This document shows positions 1-5,677 of a stretch of 12,588 nt of DNA, one piece after another (position 1 is the first letter of the stretch; each line of letters starts with the position of its first letter). The translations under genes were made by a program, and so were the position numbers. Source of the DNA: Syntrophus sp. (in: bacteria) (GTDB taxonomy: Bacteria > Desulfobacterota > Syntrophia > Syntrophales > UBA8958). The DNA is taken from positions 1,142 to 13,729 of the forward strand of contig DMAT01000316.1 of assembly GCA_003451635.1 (NCBI GenBank), read 5' to 3'. Under the pieces are notes generated by a model that did no database searches, was not told the DNA's origin, and saw only the letters and a list, made by a program, of their open reading frames with translations.

Positions 1-1
1 C

Positions 2-160
2 TTGGCGGTACTTCTTGACATGGATGCCGGCGGGTTAGGAGAACTGCTGTTCGGTCCCGGCAGCATTGCCCGCCTGGTGATGTTGGAGCACAAGCAGGCC
101 GTCGGTTCGGTACTCCTGGCGATGGCTGGGGATATATGTCAAGCACCGCCTGCCGGTTAA
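2..160 (+). CDS. C-terminal fragment of an unrecognised protein
   Basis: Frame 2 is open from the window edge to a TAA stop at 158-160, giving 52 residues (starting LAVLLDMDAGGL and ending CQAPPAG). The other two forward frames close early. I do not recognise the family. The fragment is short, mixed hydrophobic and acidic, and shows no motif or membrane segment I can name. It ends 25 bases before the ywbE-like gene on the same strand, so it may be the upstream member of the same transcript. A chance open frame is possible at this length, so confidence is low. Confidence 0.4.
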   Translation: MAVLLDMDAGGLGELLFGPGSIARLVMLEHKQAVGSVLLAMAGDICQAPPAG

Positions 161-185
161 GCCCCTAAACATCAAGGATATGCTT

Positions 186-383
186 ATGAATGGAAATAGC
201 CGGTCAAACATTAAATCTGGCGTGCATGTGAAGATTGTCCAGAAGCAAGATCAACTCAGCGGTAAACTGTCTGAAGGCATCGTCAAGGATGTTCTCACGA
301 AATCACCCACGCACCCCCACGGGATCAAGGTGCGCCTGCAAAGCGGCATCGTCGGCAGAGTCAAAGAAATTATGGATGCCTGA
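186..383 (+). CDS. ywbE: YwbE-family small protein (DUF2196)
   Basis: This 65-residue protein of unknown function matches the YwbE/DUF2196 family, which typically begins MNG and has a conserved core around the phrase TKSPTHPHGIKVRL. The core is seen here at residues 36-49, followed by a GIVGRV segment. It is basic, soluble and has no membrane segment. An ATG at 180 would add two residues, but the AAGGA at 174-178 lies only 1 base from it and 7 bases from the ATG at 186, and family members start MNG, so 186 is the better start. The gene ends 3 bases before the yaiI-like gene, so the two are probably co-transcribed and translationally coupled. Family assignment is from recalled sequence likeness; the biochemical role is unknown. 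Confidence 0.85.
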   Translation: MNGNSRSNIKSGVHVKIVQKQDQLSGKLSEGIVKDVLTKSPTHPHGIKVRLQSGIVGRVKEIMDA

Positions 384-386
384 AAA

Positions 387-854
387 GTGAAGATATATGT
401 CGATGCGGACGGATTCCCCAGTGCGGTCAAAGGGCTGCTGATCAGGGCCGCCATACGCTTGCATGTTCCCCTGGTTTTTGTGGCCAACAAAAAGTTGAAA
501 TATGAATCCTCCGTCATTATCTCAAGCATCATCGTTCCTGAAGGGCCTGATATTGCCGATGACCGCATCGTTGAACTGGCACAGCCGGGAGATTTGGTGA
601 TAACGGCCGATATTCCCCTTGCCGACCGGGTGGTCGCCAAGGGGGCCTTTGCCCTTGACTATCGGGGCAAGCTCTATACGGAGGACAACATCAAGGACCG
701 GTTGGCGTTGCGCGACTTGCTGTATGAGCTGAGAGACGGCGGCATGATGACGGGCGGTCCGTCAATGTTCAGCAAAAAAGACTGCCATGCCTTTGTCAAC
801 CAACTGGATAGCTTTTTGATAAGACAATTGAAAAGCGAGACCGCTCAAAAGTGA
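387..854 (+). CDS. yaiI: YaiI/YqxD-family protein (DUF188, UPF0178)
   Basis: The 155-residue product matches the YaiI/YqxD family (UPF0178) along its full usual length. Visible family signatures are IYVDAD near residues 3-8, a D-x-x-DD acidic pair at 55-59, the DLVITADIPLAD block at 69-80, the KGAFALDYRG segment and the late TGGP motif at 122-125. The conserved acidic residues (D6, D8, D58, D59, D75) resemble the metal-binding pattern of PIN/NYN-like nucleases; that link is family-level inference, not proof of activity. The position that is usually Cys in VDADACP is Phe here (VDADGFP). The start is GTG at 387, set by family alignment and by the 3-base gap after the ywbE-like stop. The physiological role is unknown. 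Confidence 0.9.
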   Translation: MKIYVDADGFPSAVKGLLIRAAIRLHVPLVFVANKKLKYESSVIISSIIVPEGPDIADDRIVELAQPGDLVITADIPLADRVVAKGAFALDYRGKLYTEDNIKDRLALRDLLYELRDGGMMTGGPSMFSKKDCHAFVNQLDSFLIRQLKSETAQK

Positions 855-861
855 CATTCTT

Positions 862-881
862 GTAGGAAAGCTGGTTCCTGC
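862..881 (+). other. hairpin after the yaiI-like gene, no T-tract
   Basis: GTAGGAA (862-868) and TTCCTGC (875-881) form a 7-bp stem with one G-U pair and a 6-base loop, starting 7 bases past the yaiI-like stop. No run of T follows, so it does not qualify as a classic intrinsic terminator. It could be a weak or factor-assisted 3' end. Confidence 0.3.
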
Positions 882-960
882 CACCATTGATCATCAAATT
901 CCGCAGTCCTCGCAGCAAAATTATCATGATCCTATGAACTGGCAGAGCGATCAAGAAAAC

Positions 961-989
961 TTGACACAGATGGTATTACTAAGTAATAT
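961..989 (+). promoter_or_regulatory. sigma70-type promoter of the zinc-uptake operon
   Basis: A perfect -35 TTGACA (961-966) is followed after 17 bases by TAATAT (984-989, 4 of 6 matches to TATAAT). Transcription would begin near 996, leaving a leader of about 20 bases with AGGAG at 1005-1009, 7 bases before the ATG at 1017. The spacing and strand fit the RHH-znuACB operon. The -10 overlaps a perfect palindrome, which suggests repressor control. Confidence 0.7.
974..988. promoter_or_regulatory. perfect palindromic operator in the zinc-operon promoter
   Basis: TATTACT-A-AGTAATA is a perfect 7-1-7 inverted repeat filling most of the promoter spacer and overlapping the -10 hexamer. A protein bound here would block RNA polymerase, as expected for a metal-responsive repressor. 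It does not match the Zur box I recall for E. coli. The ribbon-helix-helix protein encoded directly downstream is the obvious candidate ligand, by inference from position only. Confidence 0.55.
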
Positions 990-1016
990 GTCACCACAAT
1001 AAGCAGGAGTGGATCC

Positions 1017-1274
1017 ATGAAAAAGAAAGAAGGAATCATCACCTTCAAGGTCAATGGCGACCTGTTGGAGGTCATCAAAAACATACCCAACCGCTCGGAG
1101 TTTATCCGGGCGTCGATCATGACGGCCCTCGAGAGCGCCTGTCCCCTTTGTAACGGGACAGGTCTCCTGACGCCAAAGCAAAAGGAACACTGGGAGAGCT
1201 TTGCTCAGCACCACGCCGTCAAGCGCTGTGAGGATTGCGATGAACTCTTCATCGAGTGCGCGAAAGCAGATTAG
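1017..1274 (+). CDS. small RHH protein with zinc-ribbon-like tail, putative metal-responsive regulator
   Basis: This 85-residue protein has two parts. Residues 7-40 read like a ribbon-helix-helix DNA-binding domain: a beta strand (IITFKV), a first helix (NGDLLEVIKNI), a turn (PNRSEF) and a second helix (IRASIMTALE), matching the 'R-SEFIR-AI' pattern of CopG/NikR-type regulators. Residues 42-81 hold CPLC (42, 45), CEDC (71, 74) and a further Cys81, with His58, 65 and 66 between them, like a zinc ribbon. The first Cys pair sits in a DnaJ-like CPLCNGTG. The gene is first in the operon, with a good ribosome site (AGGAG, 7-base spacing), and its stop lies 9 bases before the preferred znuA ATG. The layout suggests a sensor that binds Zn(II) through the tail and autoregulates the znu genes through the palindrome at 974-988. 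The RHH and cysteine motifs are seen; the regulatory role is inferred. I do not know a named family with this exact arrangement. Confidence 0.75.
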   Translation: MKKKEGIITFKVNGDLLEVIKNIPNRSEFIRASIMTALESACPLCNGTGLLTPKQKEHWESFAQHHAVKRCEDCDELFIECAKAD

Positions 1275-1283
1275 GGGGTGAAT

Positions 1284-2186
1284 ATGAAAAAAAGGTTCGG
1301 CTTTTTAATGGTATTGGTTTCCTTACTGGCTTTTACCCAACTGGCCTGGGGACAAGGCGAAAAAGCAAAAATTCCCGTATTTGTGAGCATCCTTCCCCAA
1401 GCCTATTTTCTCGAACGCATCGGCGGGTCTCATATAGATGTCGAGGTCCTCATCGGGGCCGGGCAGTCTCCTCACAGCTACGAGCCGACACCGAAACAGA
1501 TGGCAAAACTCGCCACGGCCAAGGCCTTTTTCAGCATTGGCGTGCCCGTGGAAAAGGGCGTTTTGAGAAAAATCAGGCAGTCCCATAAGCAGCTCGTAAT
1601 CGTGGAGATCCAGCAGGGGATCACTTACCGCTATCTCGCCGGCCATGATCACGAACACGGTGCAGCACATGAAAAAGACCATAAGTCAGAGGGGAAAAAA
1701 GAGCCGGATCCCCATATCTGGATGGCGCCCAAGCTCGTCAAGATCCAGGCCCGGAATATCTATGAGGCCCTGAGCCGCCTGGACCCCGCCCACAAACAGG
1801 AATATGCGGCAAATCTGCGTGCCTTCGATGCGGATCTGGACCGGGTGGATGCGAGGATTTCCCGTGCTCTCGCCCCGTTCAAGGGGAGGAAAATGTATGT
1901 CTTTCACCCATCCTTCGGATACTTTACCGACGCCTACGGGCTTATTCAGGTCCCCATCGAAATCGAAGGCAAGGAACCGGGGGCCAGGCAATTGGCGAAG
2001 CTCATCGACCGGGCGAAGAAAGACAGGGTTAAGGTCATGTTTGTGCAACCGCAGTTCTCGGCAAGGAGCGCCGAGGCGATGGCGAAAGCCATCGGAGGCG
2101 CCGTGGTTCCCATCGATCCCCTGGCCAGGGACTATCTGGCCAATCTTGACAGGATCGCCGCTGCCGTAGAGCGGGGGCTCCGTTGA
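1284..2186 (+). CDS. znuA: ZnuA-like zinc ABC transporter substrate-binding protein
   Basis: This is the periplasmic metal-binding protein of a cluster A-1 ABC importer. The 300-residue product starts with a signal peptide (basic MKKR, hydrophobic core to about residue 20, likely cleavage after AWG). Expected metal ligands are visible: His64 in SPHSYEP, His144 in DPHIWM, His208 in FHPSFGYF and Asp278 in PIDPLA. A histidine- and acid-rich loop (about 121-143) typical of ZnuA lies just before the second ligand, favouring zinc over manganese. An upstream in-frame GTG at 1278 would add two residues, but the G-rich stretch 1274-1278 is well placed as ribosome site for the ATG at 1284, so 1284 is preferred. 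It is followed 7 bases later by the ATPase gene. Zinc specificity is inferred from the His loop and the cysteine-tailed regulator upstream. Confidence 0.93.
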   Translation: MKKRFGFLMVLVSLLAFTQLAWGQGEKAKIPVFVSILPQAYFLERIGGSHIDVEVLIGAGQSPHSYEPTPKQMAKLATAKAFFSIGVPVEKGVLRKIRQSHKQLVIVEIQQGITYRYLAGHDHEHGAAHEKDHKSEGKKEPDPHIWMAPKLVKIQARNIYEALSRLDPAHKQEYAANLRAFDADLDRVDARISRALAPFKGRKMYVFHPSFGYFTDAYGLIQVPIEIEGKEPGARQLAKLIDRAKKDRVKVMFVQPQFSARSAEAMAKAIGGAVVPIDPLARDYLANLDRIAAAVERGLR

Positions 2187-2193
2187 AAAAGAG

Positions 2194-2931
2194 ATGAAGC
2201 AAAATACCCTTGTCAGTTTTCAGAATGTCACCTTTTCCTATGACGGGGCAACCGTTCTGGATGATGTGAGTTTTACGATTCAGGAACGGACCTTCATCTC
2301 CATTGTCGGTCCCAATGCCGGCGGGAAGACAACGCTGCTGAAGCTCATGCTGGGGCTTCTCAAACCTTCCCGGGGAACCATCGAGATCTTCGGACACCCC
2401 CCCGAAAAGGCGCGGCCCCGGATCGGCTATATGCCCCAATACGTTCAGTTCGATCCAAATTTTCCCGTGACCGTGTTAGACGTCGTCCTCATGGGCCGTC
2501 TCGGTAACGGCTTGCGTTTCGGTCCCTATGGGAAAGCCGACAAGGCGATTGCCCTGGAGGCCCTGGCCAAGCTGGAGATGGGCAAGGCAAGGAATCGTTC
2601 CTTCATGGCCCTGTCCGGAGGGCAACGCCAGCGGGTGCTCATTGCCCGCGCCCTGACTGCGGAACCTGAGCTGCTCCTGTTGGACGAACCGACATCCAAT
2701 GTTGACATGGCGGTGGAAACGGAGCTTTTTGAACTCCTCAACACCATGAGCAAAACCATCACCGTTGTCGTTGTCAGTCACGACCTGGGATTTGTTTCCC
2801 AGTATGTGCAGAGTGTGATCTGCGTCAATCGCCGGGTGATGATGCATCCCACGACCGCCGTTACGGGGGAGGTGATAAGCGCCCTTTACGGAGCGGACGT
2901 CCGCATGGTGCGGCACGATCACGGTGTTTAA
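2194..2931 (+). CDS. znuC: ZnuC-like zinc ABC transporter ATP-binding protein
   Basis: This is the cytoplasmic ATPase of the metal importer, 245 residues, the normal length for the family. Motifs in order: Walker A GPNAGGKT (39-46), Q-loop Gln82 in MPQY, ABC signature LSGGQ (140-144), Walker B LLLLDEP (160-166) and H-loop His196 in VVSHD. The Walker A interior is NAGG rather than the common NGAG but keeps GxxxxGKT, so it should be functional. It sits between the substrate-binding and permease genes, with gaps of 7 and 17 bases, in a standard A-C-B order. Powering zinc uptake through the neighbouring ZnuB-like permease is the family role. Confidence 0.95.
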   Translation: MKQNTLVSFQNVTFSYDGATVLDDVSFTIQERTFISIVGPNAGGKTTLLKLMLGLLKPSRGTIEIFGHPPEKARPRIGYMPQYVQFDPNFPVTVLDVVLMGRLGNGLRFGPYGKADKAIALEALAKLEMGKARNRSFMALSGGQRQRVLIARALTAEPELLLLDEPTSNVDMAVETELFELLNTMSKTITVVVVSHDLGFVSQYVQSVICVNRRVMMHPTTAVTGEVISALYGADVRMVRHDHGV

Positions 2932-2948
2932 AGGAGATAGGGGATGAA

Positions 2949-3794
2949 ATGAGTGCCTTTCTTGCAGATCTGCCACGGTATCCTTTTCTCCAATACGCCC
3001 TCCTTACGGGTTTGCTTGTGAGCGTCGCCTGCGGGGTTATCGGCAGCTATGTCGTCACCAAGCGCATCACCTACATTGCCGGAAGCATTGCCCATACCGT
3101 CCTGGGCGGTCTCGGCGCCGCCCGCTATTGCCAGACGGTCTATCACTGGGAGTGGTTTCATCCCCTCTACGGCGCTGTCCTGGCCGCCCTTATCTCGGCG
3201 GTGATCATCGGTGTGGTGAGTATGCGGGCGCGGCAGCGGGAGGATACGGTAATCGGTTCCCTCTGGGCCGTCGGCATGGCCGCCGGCATCCTCTTCATCT
3301 ACAAGACACCCGGCTACAACGAAGATCTCATGAGCTATCTCTTCGGAAGCATCCTCATGGTCTCCCCCCAGGACCTCTGGATGATCGCCGGTCTCGATAT
3401 CCTGGTCGTGATTATCGGCGTGCTCTTCTACAACCAGTTCCTCGCCCTGTGTTTCGATGAAGAATTCGCCCGCCTCCGGGGCGTTCATGTAGAATTTTAT
3501 TACCTGTTGCTCCTCTGCCTCACGGCCCTGACGGTAGTCCTTCTCGTCACCGTCGTCGGTATCGTCATGGTCATCGCCCTCCTCACCCTGCCCGCCGCCG
3601 TTGCCGGCGAACTGACGAAAAAATTATGGCACATGATGGCCCTCGCTACCTTGCTGACCGCCATTTTCACCACGGCCGGTCTCGCGGTGAGCTATGGCCC
3701 GGACCTTCCCGCCGGGGCAACCACCATCATCATCGCCGGGATCACTTATCTCCTTGTTGCGACTGGATCAAGGCTCTTCAGAGTTCGGCATTAA
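2949..3794 (+). CDS. znuB: ZnuB-like zinc ABC transporter permease (ABC-3 family)
   Basis: This integral membrane protein of 281 residues has roughly eight hydrophobic segments, the clearest at about 15-37, 73-92, 100-118, 142-161, 180-222, 228-247 and 253-272. It matches the ABC-3 metal permease family, including the early SYVVTKRITYIAGSIAH region that corresponds to the 'R-x-SLMGDALSHA' signature, and the internal DEEFARLRGV segment, the likely coupling region for the ATPase. It is the last gene of the zinc operon. The ATG at 2949 follows AAGGAGATAGGGG, a strong ribosome site. A competing ATG at 2944 runs into TGA after two codons and is not a real start. Confidence 0.93.
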   Translation: MSAFLADLPRYPFLQYALLTGLLVSVACGVIGSYVVTKRITYIAGSIAHTVLGGLGAARYCQTVYHWEWFHPLYGAVLAALISAVIIGVVSMRARQREDTVIGSLWAVGMAAGILFIYKTPGYNEDLMSYLFGSILMVSPQDLWMIAGLDILVVIIGVLFYNQFLALCFDEEFARLRGVHVEFYYLLLLCLTALTVVLLVTVVGIVMVIALLTLPAAVAGELTKKLWHMMALATLLTAIFTTAGLAVSYGPDLPAGATTIIIAGITYLLVATGSRLFRVRH

Positions 3795-3924
3795 TCCAAA
3801 TAATCAGGAATATCGTGCCCCCGCAATGGAATACAAGAATAATGTAAGCATGTTATCACCGTCCCGTAAAAGCAGTAGCTCATCAAATTACCATTGCCGG
3901 TTGTGTTAAGGATTAAACCCCTTC
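3795..3924. other. convergent intergenic region, no clear terminator
   Basis: These 130 bases separate the converging znuB and thi4 genes. They are AT-rich compared with the flanks. I see no stem followed by a T-tract on either strand. A 7-bp inverted pair (GCAATGG at 3823-3829, CCATTGC at 3891-3897) is separated by 61 bases, too far for a standard terminator. Transcription from both sides probably ends here by a signal I cannot recognise. Confidence 0.4.
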
Positions 3925-4695
3925 CTACCTGCTCAAGATCTGTTCCGCGACCTTTCTGCCCGACAGGAGCATGCCGCCGAAGATAGGCCCCATCCGGGGG
4001 CCGCCAAAGGCCGCATTGGCCGACATGCCGGCGACGTAAACGCCCGGACAGATCTCTTTGGTATTTTCGAGGGTCATTCGTTCCGCCTTTTCCGCCCACA
4101 TGGAACGTTCACCCATGAGCTTTCCCGTCTCGGTGAAGAGCCGGACATCGGCCTTCCGTTCAATCACGCGGAGCACTTCCGTGGCATGACCCGTCGAATC
4201 GATAATCCATTTTGCCCCGATGGTCATGGGGTCCACGTGGAGCCCCGCCATTTCCACGGGTGACCAGGTGATGACGAGACCCGTCACCCGGCCTTCACGA
4301 ATCATGACGTCCTCTACGGACATGCAGTTGAAAATCTTCGCTCCGGCCTTGACGGCATACGAGCAGATCGTGGAAACCGCCTCAATGGCGTCCGCCGTAT
4401 GATAATCAGTTTCATAAGGGCGGCTTGTTATTCCGAAGAGATCCAGAATTTCTTTGGCCTCTTCCTGAACGACGATCTCGTTGAACATCATGCCGCCGCC
4501 CCACATGCCCCCGCCGATGCTCAACTTCCGCTCGAAAAGGGCGACCTTTCTGCCCGCCTTGGCCAGATAGTAAGAGGCGACGAGTCCCGCCGGACCGCCG
4601 CCCACGATAGCCACATCCACTTCCGTACAGGCCAGGAATTTTTCCGTGAACCGCTCGATGATGGCCCTGGTAATGGTGATTTCGTTCAATTCCAT
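3925..4695 (-). CDS. thi4: Thi4-type thiazole synthase (sulfide-using, histidine variant)
   Basis: This is a 256-residue member of the Thi4/archaeal ribose-1,5-bisphosphate isomerase-like family, which makes the thiazole half of thiamine from NAD and glycine. The dinucleotide-binding fingerprint VGGGPAGL is at 31-38, the GGGMWGGGMMF glycine block at 61-71, and the late MGPIFGGMLLSGRK block at 235-248. Yeast Thi4 gives up the sulfur of an active-site cysteine and is inactivated. The equivalent position here is His153 in AGLHVDP, as in methanogen Thi4, so this enzyme should be catalytic and use sulfide, probably with Fe(II). That suits an anaerobe. The ATG has a strong ribosome site (GGAGAG). 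It lies 24 bases downstream of thiN under the same TPP riboswitch. The family is clear; sulfide use is inferred from the Cys-to-His position. Confidence 0.93.
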   Translation of the reverse strand: MELNEITITRAIIERFTEKFLACTEVDVAIVGGGPAGLVASYYLAKAGRKVALFERKLSIGGGMWGGGMMFNEIVVQEEAKEILDLFGITSRPYETDYHTADAIEAVSTICSYAVKAGAKIFNCMSVEDVMIREGRVTGLVITWSPVEMAGLHVDPMTIGAKWIIDSTGHATEVLRVIERKADVRLFTETGKLMGERSMWAEKAERMTLENTKEICPGVYVAGMSANAAFGGPRMGPIFGGMLLSGRKVAEQILSR

Positions 4696-4719
4696 GGATC
4701 TCTCTCCTTTGGTAATGTA

Positions 4720-5289
4720 TTATTTCAAGCAATGAATGATCTTGATGACCTTATCGGTGACGTTGGAAGGGGTCTTGCCCAAGACACGGACCATGGGTTC
4801 CTTTCCCACATCGCCCCGGTCGAAGATGATGTCGGGGATCGTCGGACGCCGGGAGAGGCAGTAGTTGGTTCCCCACTCCAGCGAAGATCCTTCCTTCTCC
4901 TTCATTTCCCGGGGTTCTTCGGCCCGGTTGAAGGAATCGACGTCGTATCCCAACCCCAGGCAGGCCTGGACGATCTCCTCTGTGAAACGTATGTTCATGG
5001 CCGCCCGGCACTCCCCATCGTAGCGGAGGACCGTGAGAATGATCCCGGCGATATGCCGGGAGGCGCCGAATGCGGGCCGGCATATCGTGGCAATGGTATC
5101 TCTCACCCGGATGATTCTTCCGGGAAAGGCGGCTACCTCCTCGATCCCGCGGGCGCCGGGGAGAGCGAAGGCGAGGTTGGACTGGACCTCAGGGATGATG
5201 GCAACGCTACCTTCCCCTCGCAGCCTTGCGAAGGCTTCTTCCAGGCTCGCCAGACAGCGGTGTTTCCCTAAAGGGTCTCTGATCTCCAT
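4720..5289 (-). CDS. thiN: ThiN-type thiamine-phosphate synthase (stand-alone)
   Basis: The 189-residue product matches the ThiN (ThiP_synth) domain, an alternative to ThiE that joins the pyrimidine and thiazole moieties into thiamine phosphate. Signatures: PEVQSNLAFALPGA (33-46), EVAAFPGRI (51-59), FGASRHIAGI (74-83), RAAMNIRF (95-102), EGSSLEWG (133-140) and DRGDVGKEPMVRVLG (157-171). In archaea ThiN is often fused to ThiD or to a helix-turn-helix (ThiR regulator). Here only about 30 residues precede the domain and I see no HTH, so an enzyme is more likely than a repressor. The Ser-Arg-His run at 77-79 includes residues expected near the active site, though I cannot verify exact equivalents. 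It is the first gene after the TPP riboswitch, with GAGGAGG 5 bases before the ATG. Confidence 0.88.
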   Translation of the reverse strand: MEIRDPLGKHRCLASLEEAFARLRGEGSVAIIPEVQSNLAFALPGARGIEEVAAFPGRIIRVRDTIATICRPAFGASRHIAGIILTVLRYDGECRAAMNIRFTEEIVQACLGLGYDVDSFNRAEEPREMKEKEGSSLEWGTNYCLSRRPTIPDIIFDRGDVGKEPMVRVLGKTPSNVTDKVIKIIHCLK

Positions 5290-5309
5290 ATGTTCCTCCT
5301 CTTTCCCAT

Positions 5310-5355
5310 AAAAAAAAAGAGGCCATCCCTACTCTGACGAGGAGGAACGGCCCCT
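5310..5355 (-). terminator. intrinsic terminator / expression platform of the TPP riboswitch
   Basis: On the minus strand, AGGGGCC (5355-5349) pairs with GGCCTCT (5324-5318) with one G-U. The helix continues inward as TTCC with GGGA and then CTC with GAG. A run of nine T follows (complement of A 5310-5318). This is a convincing intrinsic terminator lying between the riboswitch and the thiN ribosome site, only about 20 bases before the ATG. TPP binding would favour termination before thiN and thi4. Confidence 0.85.
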
Positions 5356-5383
5356 GAGGATAAAAAGTCCCATGGCACATGAA

Positions 5384-5460
5384 TCACTCCCTACGCCGGC
5401 ATGACCCGGATCAGGTTCAAAGGGTATCTCTCAGCCTCCATTGAACAAAGGCACCCCTGT
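5384..5460 (-). promoter_or_regulatory. TPP riboswitch (THI element)
   Basis: Read on the minus strand, the conserved blocks appear in order and spacing: GGGGTGCC (5457-5450), CTGAGA (5434-5429), TACCC (5426-5422) and the long 3' block beginning GAACCTGATCCGG and ending GCGTAGGGA (5418-5388). These form the thiamine-pyrophosphate aptamer, with the CTGAGA block contacting the pyrimidine and the CCTGATC-containing arm the pyrophosphate. A short P3 arm, GCCT...AGGC, is visible just before CTGAGA. The outer P1 stem is not obvious to me, so the ends are approximate. It controls thiN-thi4 through the terminator at 5310-5355. Confidence 0.95.
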
Positions 5461-5506
5461 TGGAAATCCCTCTATCGCAGTCCCGGGAAAAAAGCAAGAT
5501 CCGATT

Positions 5507-5535
5507 GACATATGAGTGGGTACGGGCATTGTCAC
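5507..5535 (-). promoter_or_regulatory. candidate promoter of the thiamine operon
   Basis: On the minus strand GTGACA (5535-5530, 5 of 6 matches to TTGACA) is followed after 17 bases by TATGTC (5512-5507, a weak -10). Transcription would start near 5500, about 40 bases before the TPP riboswitch core. The -35 lies inside the left half of the BirA-like operator. The -10 is poor, so the call is tentative. Confidence 0.4.
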
Positions 5536-5561
5536 CATTGCCATCAAAATGCGGTTGACAA
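5529..5561. promoter_or_regulatory. BirA-type biotin operator
   Basis: TTGTCACCA (5529-5537), a 15-base spacer and GGTTGACAA (5553-5561) fit the bacterial BirA box TTGTnAACC-N14-16-GGTTnACAA. The right half is a full match; the left half departs at the seventh and ninth bases. Biotinyl-AMP-loaded BirA binds such sites to repress biotin genes. It lies upstream of bioA and its right half contains the TTGACA that best serves as the bio -35. The site predicts a BirA with an N-terminal HTH encoded elsewhere in the genome. Confidence 0.8.
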
Positions 5562-5583
5562 TGTTCGTCCTATTTGTTAGAGC
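5555..5583 (+). promoter_or_regulatory. candidate promoter of the biotin operon
   Basis: TTGACA (5555-5560) is a perfect -35 inside the BirA-like half-site. At 17 bases lies TAGAGC (5578-5583), and at 16 bases TTAGAG (5577-5582), both weak -10 elements. An alternative TTGACA at 5505-5510 has an even poorer -10 (ATTGTC). The overlap with the operator supports the first choice. The resulting leader would be about 85-90 bases. Confidence 0.5.
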
Positions 5584-5614
5584 GGCCCATCCCTTCGGAA
5601 CAGCAAATGTAATA

Positions 5615-5631
5615 CTGCCGGGCTGCGGCAG
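5615..5631 (+). other. stable hairpin in the bio mRNA leader
   Basis: CTGCCG (5615-5620) and CGGCAG (5626-5631) form a perfect 6-bp GC-rich stem with a 5-base loop between the promoter and bioA. No T-run follows, so it is not a terminator. It may simply stabilise the leader. No riboswitch class is recognised here. Confidence 0.4.
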
Positions 5632-5677
5632 GGAAGAAGCGCCGCCATGGATAAGGAGACGATAAAGGAGTTAAGCC

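Noticed and set aside
887..897. Palindrome TTGATCATCAA between yaiI and the zinc operon
   Set aside because: Short, about 65 bases upstream of the -35 box and without a matching partner; chance is likely.
1256..1588. A 110-codon plus-strand frame overlapping the start of znuA
   Set aside because: Arg/Ser-rich shadow in another frame of a clear signal-peptide-bearing ZnuA.
3823..3897. Inverted repeat GCAATGG / CCATTGC between znuB and thi4
   Set aside because: Only 7 bp with a 61-base loop and no T-tract, so not a credible terminator or operator.
4399..5271. A 290-codon plus-strand open frame opposite thi4 and thiN
   Set aside because: It overlaps two strongly recognised genes on the other strand, shows no motif, and has a typical shadow composition.
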